Source of the DNA: an uncultured Candidatus Melainabacteria bacterium
GTDB taxonomy: Bacteria > Cyanobacteriota > Vampirovibrionia > Gastranaerophilales > Gastranaerophilaceae
Assembly (NCBI GenBank): GCA_949915775.1
Contig: CATLEG010000007.1
Location: 1-39,091, forward strand
DNA: 39,091 bases
Direction of reading: 5' to 3'
Position 1 is the first letter of the stretch, and each line of letters opens with the position of its first letter. Shown here piece after piece: positions 15,002-22,369 of this stretch. The notes under the pieces were generated by a model that was not told the origin of the DNA, did not search any database, and worked only from the letters and a program-made list of their open reading frames with translations. Position numbers and translations under genes: made by a program.

Positions 15002-16304
15002 GATTCCCGTATATTTTACCATCCTCATATTTTATAATTTTTACCTGTTGAATTGTATTCAAAAGTGTTTCATCTTTGCTGTCAAGAAGAACTGTTAAAT
15101 AGTTTCGTGTAACCCCTTTCAAAAATCCTGTTTTTTTATCAGGATGTTTTTCAATAAGGATTTCACGTGTAGTTCCTATATTTTTGTCTATAAAACCTCT
15201 TAATTTAAAAGAAGACAAAGCTTTTATAATCTCAGCTCTGTATTGTCTCAATTCTTCCGGAACTTGATTTTCAGCTTTCGCTCCAACTGTACCTTCTCTG
15301 ATCGAATACGGGAATGTATGTATTTGAGACAAACCGGACATTCTCAAATTATTAACCGTAACATCAAAATCTTCATAAGTTTCTCCCGCAAATCCTGTAA
15401 TAATATCACTTCCAAGAAACGGTAAATCAAACATAGAATTTATTTTTTCTATTTGCTCCAAATAATCTTCGACTTTATAAAATCTATTCATTGATTTCAA
15501 TGTATTATTGCAGGCAGATTGTAAAGAAAGATGAAAATGCGGACAAAATTTTTCAGATTTTGCCAAAAACTCCAAAAGTTCATCTGTTATTTCAAGCGGA
15601 TTCAATGAACCAAGTCTGAATCTTAGAATAGAAGTTTTTGTTTCGATTTCTTTCAATAAATCAAGAAGAGTAAGTCCAAAATCCTTACCCCACAATCCAA
15701 TATGAATCCCTGTTAAAACGACTTCTTTAAATCCATGTTTTGAGAAATTATTTATTTGTTCAATAATAAAATCTGAATCTGCACTACGGCTTTTGCCTCT
15801 TGCAAATGGAATTATACAATAAGAACATCTGTTATCACAACCATCTTGAATTTTTAAACTTACACGAGTTTTGGTCATATCTTCAAGAATAACTTTGTTG
15901 AAATTAGAAAGATTCATAATATCATCTACAAAACATTTGTCCTGTTCAGAGCCAGAAACGAGTTCAGTGTGACAAGAAATAATTGCAGACATATTAAGCT
16001 TTTCATTGTTGCCAACTACTAAGTCTACAAAATCATTTTTAAGTAATTTTTCTTTTTCTATTTGAGCGACACATCCAGTAATAACATTTATTATGTTTTG
16101 ATTTTTATGTTTTGCTTTTCGGAGAAGATATAAAGCTTCATTATCACTTTTATGCGTAACAGAACAAGAATTTAAAATATAAACATCTGCCTCTTCGATA
16201 CATTTAGATTCTTCATACCCGTTTTTATTTAAATTTTCTTTTATAACAGAGCCTTCAAATTGGTTAGATTTACAGCCCATTGAGTGAATGTAATATTTTT
16301 TCAT
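14994..16304 (-). CDS. mtaB: tRNA t6A37 methylthiotransferase
   Basis: A radical-SAM enzyme that converts t6A37 to ms2t6A in tRNAs reading ANN codons. The N-terminal UPF0004 domain has cluster cysteines Cys11 (MGCKSNQFE), Cys47 (NSCSVTHKSD) and Cys78 (TGCVAQ); the radical-SAM motif is Cys156/160/163 (CDNRCSYC) followed by IPFARGKSRS. The TRAM end is at 380-436. THKSD and ARGKSRS favour MtaB over MiaB. Residues 111-122 (CHTELVSGSEQD) are encoded by a palindromic repeat unit between the two domains. A TTTACA-17-TATTAT promoter ends six bases before the ATG with no Shine-Dalgarno. Confidence 0.92.
   Translation of the reverse strand: MKKYYIHSMGCKSNQFEGSVIKENLNKNGYEESKCIEEADVYILNSCSVTHKSDNEALYLLRKAKHKNQNIINVITGCVAQIEKEKLLKNDFVDLVVGNNEKLNMSAIISCHTELVSGSEQDKCFVDDIMNLSNFNKVILEDMTKTRVSLKIQDGCDNRCSYCIIPFARGKSRSADSDFIIEQINNFSKHGFKEVVLTGIHIGLWGKDFGLTLLDLLKEIETKTSILRFRLGSLNPLEITDELLEFLAKSEKFCPHFHLSLQSACNNTLKSMNRFYKVEDYLEQIEKINSMFDLPFLGSDIITGFAGETYEDFDVTVNNLRMSGLSQIHTFPYSIREGTVGAKAENQVPEELRQYRAEIIKALSSFKLRGFIDKNIGTTREILIEKHPDKKTGFLKGVTRNYLTVLLDSKDETLLNTIQQVKIIKYEDGKIYGNLI
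15941..15973. repeat. Palindromic repeat unit inside mtaB
   Basis: CCTGTTCAGAGCCAGAAACG followed by AGTTCAGTGTGAC matches the GTCATACTGAACTTGATTC-type unit near 14080-14100. It is read in frame as CHTELVSGSEQD, in the linker between the two catalytic domains. Confidence 0.7.
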
Positions 16305-16310
16305 AAATTT

Positions 16311-16339
16311 ATAATATAAAAAACATTAATAATTGTAAA
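16311..16339 (-). promoter_or_regulatory. mtaB promoter, leaderless arrangement
   Basis: On the minus strand TTTACA (16339-16334), exactly 17 bases, TATTAT (16316-16311), then AAATTT and the ATG at 16304. Confidence 0.7.
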
Positions 16340-16375
16340 TAAATTTAACAAAATTTCAGAAATATAGCAAAAAAA

Positions 16376-16404
16376 TTTACTTTTGGGTTTTGATAAGATA
16401 TAAT
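16376..16404 (+). promoter_or_regulatory. Promoter of the 16428 gene
   Basis: TTTACT at 16376-16381, 17-base spacer, TATAAT at 16399-16404. A GTG at 16410 lies five bases after it, so a leaderless start there is possible as an alternative to ATG 16428. Confidence 0.55.
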
Positions 16405-16427
16405 CAAATGTGAAAGGTGTGTGTATT

Positions 16428-17321
16428 ATGCAAATATCGGCAATTAGTCCTAATTTTAACGGCAGACGTGATAATGTTGATGCTGTAATAAAAATGAGTG
16501 ATAGAGATTTACAAAAAATAGCTTATCTTCAAACCGCAGAACATTTTGATAATAAAAAACAAAGACGTGTTACAAATGCATTATTTTATACAGCCCCATT
16601 AGCAGCAGGACTTTCGACAGCATTATTAAGTAAAGGATCGACAACAAAAATCTTTTCAAAAGAGATTTCAGGTATTGCTGGAAGACTTGCAAAAGGCGCC
16701 AAAGTTGCTGCCGTTTGGACAGCAGCACTTGCCTCAATCGATTTGTTAGGTGCAATTAAAAATAAAATTTCTGAAAATTCTTCAGAAGTAAGAAAATTTG
16801 ATAGAGAACATCCTTTCTTATCATTGGGAACAATGTTAGCACTCGGATTGGGCGCTATTACGCTTGTTAATAAAGGAGCTGTAAAATTAGGTACTCTTAA
16901 AGCACCTGACGTTATGAAAAAATATACCGGAAAAGCTGCAAAAGCTATAAATTCAAATGGCATAGTTAATAAAGCAAAAGACGGTTTATTAAAACTATCA
17001 GCAAAAACACCGTCTGCATTAAAAGATATTGGTGCTACAATGCTTGAATTATCACCGACAGCTTTCTTATTGGGCGGTTTATTCCATTCTATAAGTTCTA
17101 ACGGTGCACAAAACAGAGATTTTGCTAATAATTATCATGCATTAAGAAACAGACAGGAAAAATTAACAAAAGCAAGAATAGCAGAACTTTCTTTGCAAAA
17201 TGATATCTTAATGCAAGATGCTAAAAATAGAGAAGATATGCGTATTATGAAAGATAATTTGGCTGATCTTCCTGAAGAAGTAAAAGAAAAAGTTGCAGAA
17301 TTACAAGAAGAAATGGTATAA
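16428..17321 (+). CDS. Tagged membrane protein of unknown function
   Basis: 297 residues from ATG 16428 (AAAGG ten bases upstream); GTG 16410 would add six residues. The N-terminus MQISAISPNFNGRRDN carries the N-x-F-x-G tag. Hydrophobic segments lie near 47-70 (ALFYTAPLAAGLSTALL), 88-105, 130-150 and 213-230. The C-terminal 60 residues are a charged coiled-coil-like helix (NRQEKLTKARIAELSLQND onwards). Probably an inner-membrane protein with a cytoplasmic helical tail. No family is known to me. Confidence 0.75.
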   Translation: MQISAISPNFNGRRDNVDAVIKMSDRDLQKIAYLQTAEHFDNKKQRRVTNALFYTAPLAAGLSTALLSKGSTTKIFSKEISGIAGRLAKGAKVAAVWTAALASIDLLGAIKNKISENSSEVRKFDREHPFLSLGTMLALGLGAITLVNKGAVKLGTLKAPDVMKKYTGKAAKAINSNGIVNKAKDGLLKLSAKTPSALKDIGATMLELSPTAFLLGGLFHSISSNGAQNRDFANNYHALRNRQEKLTKARIAELSLQNDILMQDAKNREDMRIMKDNLADLPEEVKEKVAELQEEMV

Positions 17322-17340
17322 CATTAAATAAACTATTATA

Positions 17341-17367
17341 AAAACCGCTTATCAAGCGGTTTTTTTA
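17341..17367. terminator. Bidirectional intrinsic terminator
   Basis: AAAACCGCTT-ATC-AAGCGGTTTTTTT, an eight-base stem with U-run, between the convergent 16428 and GlcF-like genes. Confidence 0.9.
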
Positions 17368-18402
17368 TTTGCTAAATTTGCCAAAAGCTAAAAATTCTGA
17401 TAAACTTAAAACTTTAGGGGCATTTTTTATTCCAATAAGTCCTTTTTTAAGTCCGATAATACATGCAGGACAAACTGTTATTACATAATCGGCTTTTGTA
17501 TTTATAATATTTGCGGCTTTCTTTTTTGCAATCTCGTTTGAAATTTTTGAATTTTTTATGGCAAACTCACCCGCAAAACCACAGCAATCATCATAATTAT
17601 CCATTTTTATGTATTCAATATTTTCGCAGTTTTTTAATAACGGTTCTATAAAGTTATCATTTTCTAGATGACAAGGTTTGTGAAAAGTTACTTTTATAGG
17701 TTTATCAAATTTAAATTTCATATCTTTTTTAACAAGCAATTCTCCTAAATTTATAAATTTTGCATCAATATACTTTTTCAGTGTGCTTTCACAACTTGCA
17801 CAATTTGTTAAGATATAATCGAATTCACAATCCAACAAACTTAAATTTTTATTTTTTACCTCTTCAAATCTTTCAAGGTTACCGCTTGATAAAAAAGGTT
17901 GTCCGCAGCAATCAAAATCTCTTTCTATAATTTCTATATCTGGAATTTCATTCAAAATATTATTTTTTTGCGGGAAAATATTATTTACACAGCCTTTAAA
18001 ATATATTAATTTTAAACCTTGTCCTTTTTTAATATGTGATTTTCTTTTAAATATTTTCAAGAAATTACCAAAAACGAATTTAGATTCAATAAAAAATATT
18101 AATTTTCCTAATATAGTATTCTTTGCATATTCATACTTTGCTGTTTCAAAAATATTACAAACATCGATAGAACTAGGACAAAATCGTGAACATTTGCCGC
18201 ATTTCAGACACATATCAAGATATTTGTTTACATTTTCATTAAGTTTTAAATCCCCTTTTACAACTCCGTCAAGCATAACAAATTTACCGCGAGAAACAGC
18301 ACATTCGTTACCCGTAATTTTATATACAGGACAAACTGACTGACATAATCCGCATTTTGAACATTTATTTATTTCTTCTTTAAAATCACATAGCCTATTC
18401 AC
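17365..18402 (-). CDS. GlcF-like Fe-S protein with two CCG domains
   Basis: 345 residues. Two 4Fe-4S motifs: Cys14/17/20/24 (CSKCGLCQSVCP) and Cys65/68/71/75 (CLKCGKCSRFCP). Two CCG domains follow, with FDCCGQPF near 163 and DDCCGFAGEF near 273, plus TNCASCE and TVCPACI cysteines. This is the layout of glycolate oxidase subunit GlcF and of LutA/HdrD-type electron carriers, passing electrons from a flavoprotein to quinone or thiol-disulfide pairs. No FAD-subunit gene is nearby, so the substrate is open. The start is GTG; TATTAT lies exactly six bases upstream without a Shine-Dalgarno. Confidence 0.85.
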   Translation of the reverse strand: MNRLCDFKEEINKCSKCGLCQSVCPVYKITGNECAVSRGKFVMLDGVVKGDLKLNENVNKYLDMCLKCGKCSRFCPSSIDVCNIFETAKYEYAKNTILGKLIFFIESKFVFGNFLKIFKRKSHIKKGQGLKLIYFKGCVNNIFPQKNNILNEIPDIEIIERDFDCCGQPFLSSGNLERFEEVKNKNLSLLDCEFDYILTNCASCESTLKKYIDAKFINLGELLVKKDMKFKFDKPIKVTFHKPCHLENDNFIEPLLKNCENIEYIKMDNYDDCCGFAGEFAIKNSKISNEIAKKKAANIINTKADYVITVCPACIIGLKKGLIGIKNAPKVLSLSEFLAFGKFSK

Positions 18403-18418
18403 AAAATTATAATAGCAC

Positions 18419-19162
18419 TTACAAACTAAAATTGAAATTAAGAATTATTACTAACTCATTATTAAAAAAATCATCAGGAAAAGATTTGAAAGGAGCAGCG
18501 ACCTTTATTGCTTCACCTGCATTATTATCGAGTTCTTTTATTTTAGAAGATTTTAATATCTGACATTTTTTAACAGACCCATCTTTATTGATAGTTAAAG
18601 CTATTTGTACCAATAGATCTTTCTGACCCTTTGCAAGTATATCTATTTGTTTTCTCTGCGGAACTTTCCATGCCTTTTTTACTTTCTCACGTACTTCTTT
18701 AACATAAGGTCCATAATTAATATATTTTCCATCCGGCCCAAATACAAATGATTCATTTTCTGATACAAAAATTTGTACAGCATGAAGTTTGCCTGACGGG
18801 TAATCATATAGAATACGGCATTTTTGAAGTTCCGGACGTCTAAAGGCGACATATTTCAATTCGTTTGTATCAATAGTGTAAATAAGCTCAACACCGCCAT
18901 TTTTTACATAATGATAGGCTTTATTTTGAGTGCCGTCGTCAGGAATTAATGTAAAATCATGATAATATTTAGGATATTTATCTGTTCTTATGTATGATTT
19001 TATTCTATTAAAAACTATTTTTAATGTTTCATTTACAGTCTGATAGGACGTTGACTGTACTGGTGTTAATAATTGAGGTTCAATAGATGTGTAAGCTGTT
19101 GCCGCAAATGTGCAATTTACTGACATAAACACTATAAAACATAAAATTAAAAACTTTTTCAT
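18419..19162 (-). CDS. Secreted protein with a TonB-type C-terminal domain
   Basis: 247 residues. Signal peptide MKKFLILCFIVFMSVNCTFA, cleavage before ATAY. The C-terminal 90 residues have the TonB_C pattern: VKKAWKVPQRKQ, LLVQIALTINKDGSVKKCQI, NNAGEAIKVAAPFKSFP and a final beta strand. No N-terminal TonB membrane anchor or Pro-rich spacer is seen, so it is probably a periplasmic relative rather than an energy transducer. AAGGG lies seven bases before the ATG and an extended -10 (TGT-TATAAT) upstream. The next gene follows after 16 bases. Confidence 0.8.
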   Translation of the reverse strand: MKKFLILCFIVFMSVNCTFAATAYTSIEPQLLTPVQSTSYQTVNETLKIVFNRIKSYIRTDKYPKYYHDFTLIPDDGTQNKAYHYVKNGGVELIYTIDTNELKYVAFRRPELQKCRILYDYPSGKLHAVQIFVSENESFVFGPDGKYINYGPYVKEVREKVKKAWKVPQRKQIDILAKGQKDLLVQIALTINKDGSVKKCQILKSSKIKELDNNAGEAIKVAAPFKSFPDDFFNNELVIILNFNFSL

Positions 19163-19309
19163 AGTAAACCCTTATTTGATTATAACATAAATTTAAGAAT
19201 TGTAAATATATGCCTCAAAAGCCTAAAGTTTATTAAAAACTATGCCGATAAAAAATATATGATTGACATTTAAAAAATTTTTCTTAAATAGATTACAGAA
19301 AGGCGGGAT

Positions 19310-19792
19310 ATGTCGTCAATCAATTCACTAAATTATATTCAATCTATAGCAATATCAACGCATAAGGAATTAAGTACGACTACCAAAATGCGGTTAGAAG
19401 CACTTGGGATTGATCCCGCAACAGTTCAATCAGAAACACAGGCTCAAATACTTATAGCGCAGGCGGAGGCTGCGCAAAAACAAAACAATTCAGGACATCA
19501 ACAAGGAGGGAATTCATCACAACAAGAATTAATGTCAGAAGCTAAAACACTTGCCCAAAAAGTCGGTGCTGCTGTTTCAAGCCAGGATAAACTCGAAGAT
19601 ATCACAGACAAAATTTCAGAAAAGATTCAAGTGATGGCAAATGATCCGTCACAGCAAAAGAGGGCTGTAAAATATCAGGAAGAATTGACATTAATTGTTC
19701 AGAAAGCAAATATAATCACAGAAACACAAAATAACATTTTTAATACTTTAAATATGATATCTGTAAGCAATAAACTAATTTTAGGCTTATAG
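19310..19792 (+). CDS. Unknown Gln/Ala-rich helical protein
   Basis: 160 residues with no signal peptide or membrane segment. Residues 26-62 (TKMRLEALGIDPATVQSE and on, AQILIAQAEAAQ) are helical; a Gln/Gly/Ser linker (NNSGHQQGGNSSQQ) follows, then a long helical region. It looks like a helical, perhaps oligomeric cytosolic protein. GGCGGG precedes the ATG and TTGACA lies at 19263-19268. No family is recognised. Confidence 0.7.
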   Translation: MSSINSLNYIQSIAISTHKELSTTTKMRLEALGIDPATVQSETQAQILIAQAEAAQKQNNSGHQQGGNSSQQELMSEAKTLAQKVGAAVSSQDKLEDITDKISEKIQVMANDPSQQKRAVKYQEELTLIVQKANIITETQNNIFNTLNMISVSNKLILGL

Positions 19793-19813
19793 TACAGAAT
19801 TTATAAAAATTCG

Positions 19814-19841
19814 AAAGGCTTTCATTTTTGAAAGCCTTTTT
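19814..19841 (+). terminator. Intrinsic terminator after the 19310 gene
   Basis: AAAGGCTTTC-ATTTTT-GAAAGCCTTTTTT, ten-base stem and U-run. Confidence 0.9.
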
Positions 19842-19872
19842 TAGATTTGCGAAAATATTTACTTCCTGCTCA

Positions 19873-20625
19873 CTAAATATCACGTTCTCTCGGAGGAAAA
19901 ATAAAATTCCAGTTACGATACTCATTATCGGTTAATTTATACTTTTTTATTCTTTCGTAATAATTATTAAGCCATACATATTTTTCTTGTACATTTTTAT
20001 TGTCCTCGTATTCTTTAATTTTATTATCAATAAAATCTCCTAGAGGATATCTGCAATACATATCTTGAAATTTTTCTCGAATTAAATAATTAATATAATA
20101 TTTCGAATCTTCTAAATCATTTGTTATGAATATGTTATAAGGAGTTTGTATACTGTTAACAATGGTTTTATCTATTTCAATACGAGGAAACTTTGTAGCT
20201 TTTTCACCCAAAACAGCCTTTTGATATGCTTCTCCAACAATTAGATTTTTCTTTTGATTATGTACAAATTTACCTTTTGTCATATATCCTCTCATAACAA
20301 TTTTTGCATTAGCCGCATCATTATAAATCATATTACTTTGCAGAAAAAACAGAAATATTAGTAATGGTTCAAGCTTTCTAGATGATACTATTATGCAATC
20401 CGAAATTGTAGTAATTTCTAATTCGGATTTTTGTTCTAAAAGTAATTCACACAGCACTTTATGATAATATTGGTTAACAACATGAAAAGTATCATTTTGA
20501 GTACCATTAAATTTAATATCATAATATTTATTAAATTTAAAATTATTAACCATGTCAGAAAAGCCTAACACATCCACAAATGCAATATATTTTTCTTTCA
20601 AGTATTCATCACAATCAATTATCAT
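19873..20625 (-). CDS. Divergent class III nucleotidyl cyclase-like protein
   Basis: 250 residues from ATG 20625, with AAGGAG ten bases upstream. Residues 14-23 (IAFVDVLGFS) match the first metal-site motif of class III cyclases (F-x-D-I-x-G-F), with Asp18; a second Asp76 lies in TTISDCIIVSS, where these enzymes have their second metal Asp. Later RGYMTKGKF and EAYQKAVLGEKATKFPRI fit the R-G-x-x-x-G and A-x-x-x-E-x-x-A-x-x-P-R-I pattern of an uncharacterised cyclase-like family. Cyclase activity is not established. It stands alone beside a tRNA with a duplicated 3' end, suggesting acquisition (inference). Confidence 0.6.
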   Translation of the reverse strand: MIIDCDEYLKEKYIAFVDVLGFSDMVNNFKFNKYYDIKFNGTQNDTFHVVNQYYHKVLCELLLEQKSELEITTISDCIIVSSRKLEPLLIFLFFLQSNMIYNDAANAKIVMRGYMTKGKFVHNQKKNLIVGEAYQKAVLGEKATKFPRIEIDKTIVNSIQTPYNIFITNDLEDSKYYINYLIREKFQDMYCRYPLGDFIDNKIKEYEDNKNVQEKYVWLNNYYERIKKYKLTDNEYRNWNFIFPPRERDI

Positions 20626-20671
20626 TTTAAATCTACTCCTTAAAAATGGTTTCTTTTCCTTCTCACACAAT

Positions 20672-20725
20672 AAAAGACAGCTTGACTTTTGTAAAGACTG
20701 TCTTTTATACAGAGAGGATGGGATT
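20672..20725 (-). repeat. Copy of the tRNA-Ser 3' end with its terminator-like hairpin
   Basis: 20696-20725 repeats 20883-20912 (the last ~15 bases of tRNA-Ser and its flank) with few changes; TATACAGAGAGGATGGGATT differs from the tRNA copy at one position. AAAAGACAG/CTGTCTTTT forms a hairpin beside it. Confidence 0.75.
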
Positions 20726-20855
20726 TCTCTTACTCGCTCGCATTTAACGGCAATTCCGCGTTTTGCTTTTGTGACTTTGTCACAACCGCAAAAGCGCTCC
20801 AGCCTCAGCTCGTTCGCGCAACCCACAATAAAGAGGTTTCAAACCCTCATCCCAA
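20726..20855. repeat. tRNA-linked repeat, serine copy
   Basis: GC-richer stretch between the partial and the real tRNA-Ser 3' ends, with ACTCGCTCGCATTTAACGGC, GCTTTTGTGACTTTGTCACA and CAGCTCGTTCGCGCA. The last part (GGTTTCAAACC) resembles a T-arm. Open frames across it on both strands look accidental. Confidence 0.5.
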
Positions 20856-20895
20856 AATAAAGGACAGACCTGACAAAAGTCAGTCTGTCTTTTAT
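20856..20895 (-). terminator. Terminator of tRNA-Ser
   Basis: Hairpin of GACAGACTGAC and GTCAGGTCTGTC with a TTTT loop, followed on the minus strand by CCTTTATTTT. It directly follows the tRNA 3' end. Confidence 0.7.
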
Positions 20896-20896
20896 A

Positions 20897-20983
20897 CAGA
20901 GGGGATGGGATTCGAACCCACGGTGGGCTTGCGCTCACACAACCTTTCCAAGATTGCACCTTAAACCTCTCGGACACCCCTCT
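20897..20983 (-). tRNA. tRNA-Ser(GGA)
   Basis: Acceptor stem AGAGGGG/CCCCTCT pairs fully; discriminator G. The anticodon stem CAATC/GGTTG holds the loop TTGGAAA, so the anticodon is GGA (UCC and UCU). A long variable arm (about 16 bases) and GTTCGAAT T-loop are typical of serine tRNA. CCA is not encoded. A promoter may be TGACAC, 17 bases, TTATAC upstream on the minus strand. Confidence 0.95.
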
Positions 20984-21058
20984 TGGTCTTGTATAATTCT
21001 ATCATAAAAATTCGTGTCATGCTATTTTTATTAAAATCTAAATTAATTGTATACTTGT

Positions 21059-21245
21059 GAAGGCCGGACTTGTCTTGGATTTGCCTGTCACATCGCTCGC
21101 AAATACGAGTGCGCTTCCACTTTCACTCTTTGCTCGCTCTCCACGCTCACAGAGTTTCGTCTTTGTGGCTTTGCCATAGTGGACTCAATCAGTTCACTAT
21201 CTGGTTTCGCTCCATCCGTTCGCAAATCCGCCGAACCGGAATTTT
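21059..21245. repeat. tRNA-linked repeat, leucine copy
   Basis: Begins with GAAGGCCGGACT, a copy of the tRNA-Leu 3' end found again at 21310-21321, then TCTTGGATTTGC, CTCCACGCTCACAGAGTTTC, GTCTTTGTGGCTTTGCCATA and CCATCCGTTCGCAAAT. Several of these blocks recur inside the second prepilin leader at 24203-24318. No gene is seen in 20984-21305. Confidence 0.65.
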
Positions 21246-21268
21246 CGGTTCTTATCTTGACCTTTTAC

Positions 21269-21305
21269 AAATAAAGAGAGGTACTTATCAGTACCTCTCT
21301 TTATT
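21269..21305 (-). terminator. Perfect 17-bp hairpin at the tRNA-Leu 3' end
   Basis: AAATAAAGAGAGGTACT and its exact complement around a 4-base loop, starting at the discriminator base of the tRNA. The flanking T-rich end makes it the likely terminator. Confidence 0.75.
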
Positions 21306-21389
21306 TGCCGAAGGCCGGACTCGAACCGGCACGTGGTTGCCCACACAAGATTTTGAGTCTAGCACGTCTACCAATTTCATCACTTCGGC
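21306..21389 (-). tRNA. tRNA-Leu(CAA)
   Basis: Acceptor stem GCCGAAG/CTTCGGC, discriminator A, loop CTCAAAA with anticodon CAA (UUG codons), long variable arm TGTGGGCAACCACG and T-arm GCCGGTTCGAGTCCGGC. The anticodon stem CTAGA/TCTTG has one U-U mismatch at the second pair (28-42). CCA is not encoded. Confidence 0.92.
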
Positions 21390-21488
21390 GTGACTGTATT
21401 TATAATAACAGAAACATTTTAAATTTCAAATATTATTTTAAAAAATTTTTATAATTCTTTATTACTTACCGTAAAGCCTTATTGGTTT

Positions 21489-21516
21489 TTGCTTTCCATT
21501 AGTTAATCATTATATT
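21489..21516 (+). promoter_or_regulatory. Promoter of the 21537 gene
   Basis: TTGCTT at 21489-21494, 16-base spacer, TATATT at 21511-21516; a short leader with GAGG precedes ATG 21537. Confidence 0.45.
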
Positions 21517-21536
21517 AGAATTATGAGGATTTAAAT

Positions 21537-22313
21537 ATGAGAATATTTTTATTATTTATTTTACTGCTTATTTTACCTTGCCATGCGGCTGTTATGGAAG
21601 GCGGAGTTTCTAAAACCGGAACCGGTGATATAAATAGAGTAATTGATTCTCAAACAAATACTCCTATAGCCGGAGCTAAGGTGACTTTGCCTAAACAAAA
21701 TTTTTCTACATATACTGATAACAATGGAGCATTTGAATTAAAAAATATATTTATTAAAGATTCTTCTGTTCTGGCAATTGAAAAAGAAGGATATCGTCCC
21801 TTTTCGCTTACGATTAATGAAAAACTTGCAGCTCAACCACTTGTTTTAGGGATAGAAAAAAGCAATGTTCATGATATTGTAATTTCGTCAGAAATGTTTC
21901 ACTTAGGCGATGACAATTTTTCTGAAAGTTCAGCAAATTCCGGCGAATTTAAAGGAAAATCAATCGGTCCTTTTTATTCAAAAACTTTTATGCTTACTGC
22001 AAATGCACTTTCTAAAAAGAATTATTTGGTAATAGGTTCAATTATCGGGATTGACACTCTTTTAGCGCGTTCTTTAAAACAAAATACTATAATGAATTCT
22101 TTTTCGAGCCCGCCGGAAGTTTATTTTAATGGCAAAAAAATTGCAGAAATACAACTTAATGGAGATGGACAAAGAATTAAATTACCCAATAATCTTATAA
22201 AAGCCGGACAAGCAAATGAAATTACGATAAAAACCGGCAGAAACATGAGACAAACCGCATATATAGATTATGATGATATTGAATTAATGAATTTATCTAT
22301 ACAATCTGAATAA
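21537..22313 (+). CDS. Secreted protein with a carboxypeptidase-regulatory-like domain
   Basis: 258 residues. Signal peptide MRIFLLFILLLILPCHA. Residues 33-95 fit the CarboxypepD_reg-like beta-sandwich: VIDSQTNTPIAGAKVTLP, YTDNNGAFELKNI and LAIEKEGYRPFSLTI. The remaining C-terminal half (FNGKKIAEIQLNGDGQRIKL, IKTGRNMRQTAYIDYDDIEL) looks like a second beta domain, perhaps carbohydrate- or protein-binding. Probably a periplasmic or surface protein. The M48 protease gene follows after 56 bases but has its own promoter. Confidence 0.75.
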   Translation: MRIFLLFILLLILPCHAAVMEGGVSKTGTGDINRVIDSQTNTPIAGAKVTLPKQNFSTYTDNNGAFELKNIFIKDSSVLAIEKEGYRPFSLTINEKLAAQPLVLGIEKSNVHDIVISSEMFHLGDDNFSESSANSGEFKGKSIGPFYSKTFMLTANALSKKNYLVIGSIIGIDTLLARSLKQNTIMNSFSSPPEVYFNGKKIAEIQLNGDGQRIKLPNNLIKAGQANEITIKTGRNMRQTAYIDYDDIELMNLSIQSE

Positions 22314-22317
22314 ACTA

Positions 22318-22346
22318 TTGCAAAAAATATTTTTATGTAATAACAT
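22318..22346 (+). promoter_or_regulatory. Promoter of the M48 protease gene
   Basis: TTGCAA at 22318-22323, 17-base spacer, TAACAT at 22341-22346, followed by a short leader with AAGGAG. Confidence 0.45.
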
Positions 22347-22369
22347 TATTATATAAAAAAGGAGTTATT

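Noticed and set aside
17365-18402. Naming the Fe-S protein glcF or lutA outright
   Set aside because: No partner flavoprotein or Lut genes are nearby, and both groups share the same motifs.
20626-20826. N-terminal extension of the cyclase-like gene
   Set aside because: The extra 67 residues are encoded by the tRNA-Ser fragment and its repeat; AAGGAG lies before ATG 20625.
20726-20896. Integrated island bounded by tRNA-Ser direct repeats
   Set aside because: Only about 170 bases lie between the copies and no integrase is present, so a repeat insertion fits better.
20552-21393. Several open frames of 65-107 codons on both strands
   Set aside because: They cross two tRNA genes, terminator hairpins and repeats, and have no ribosome sites or protein-like pattern.
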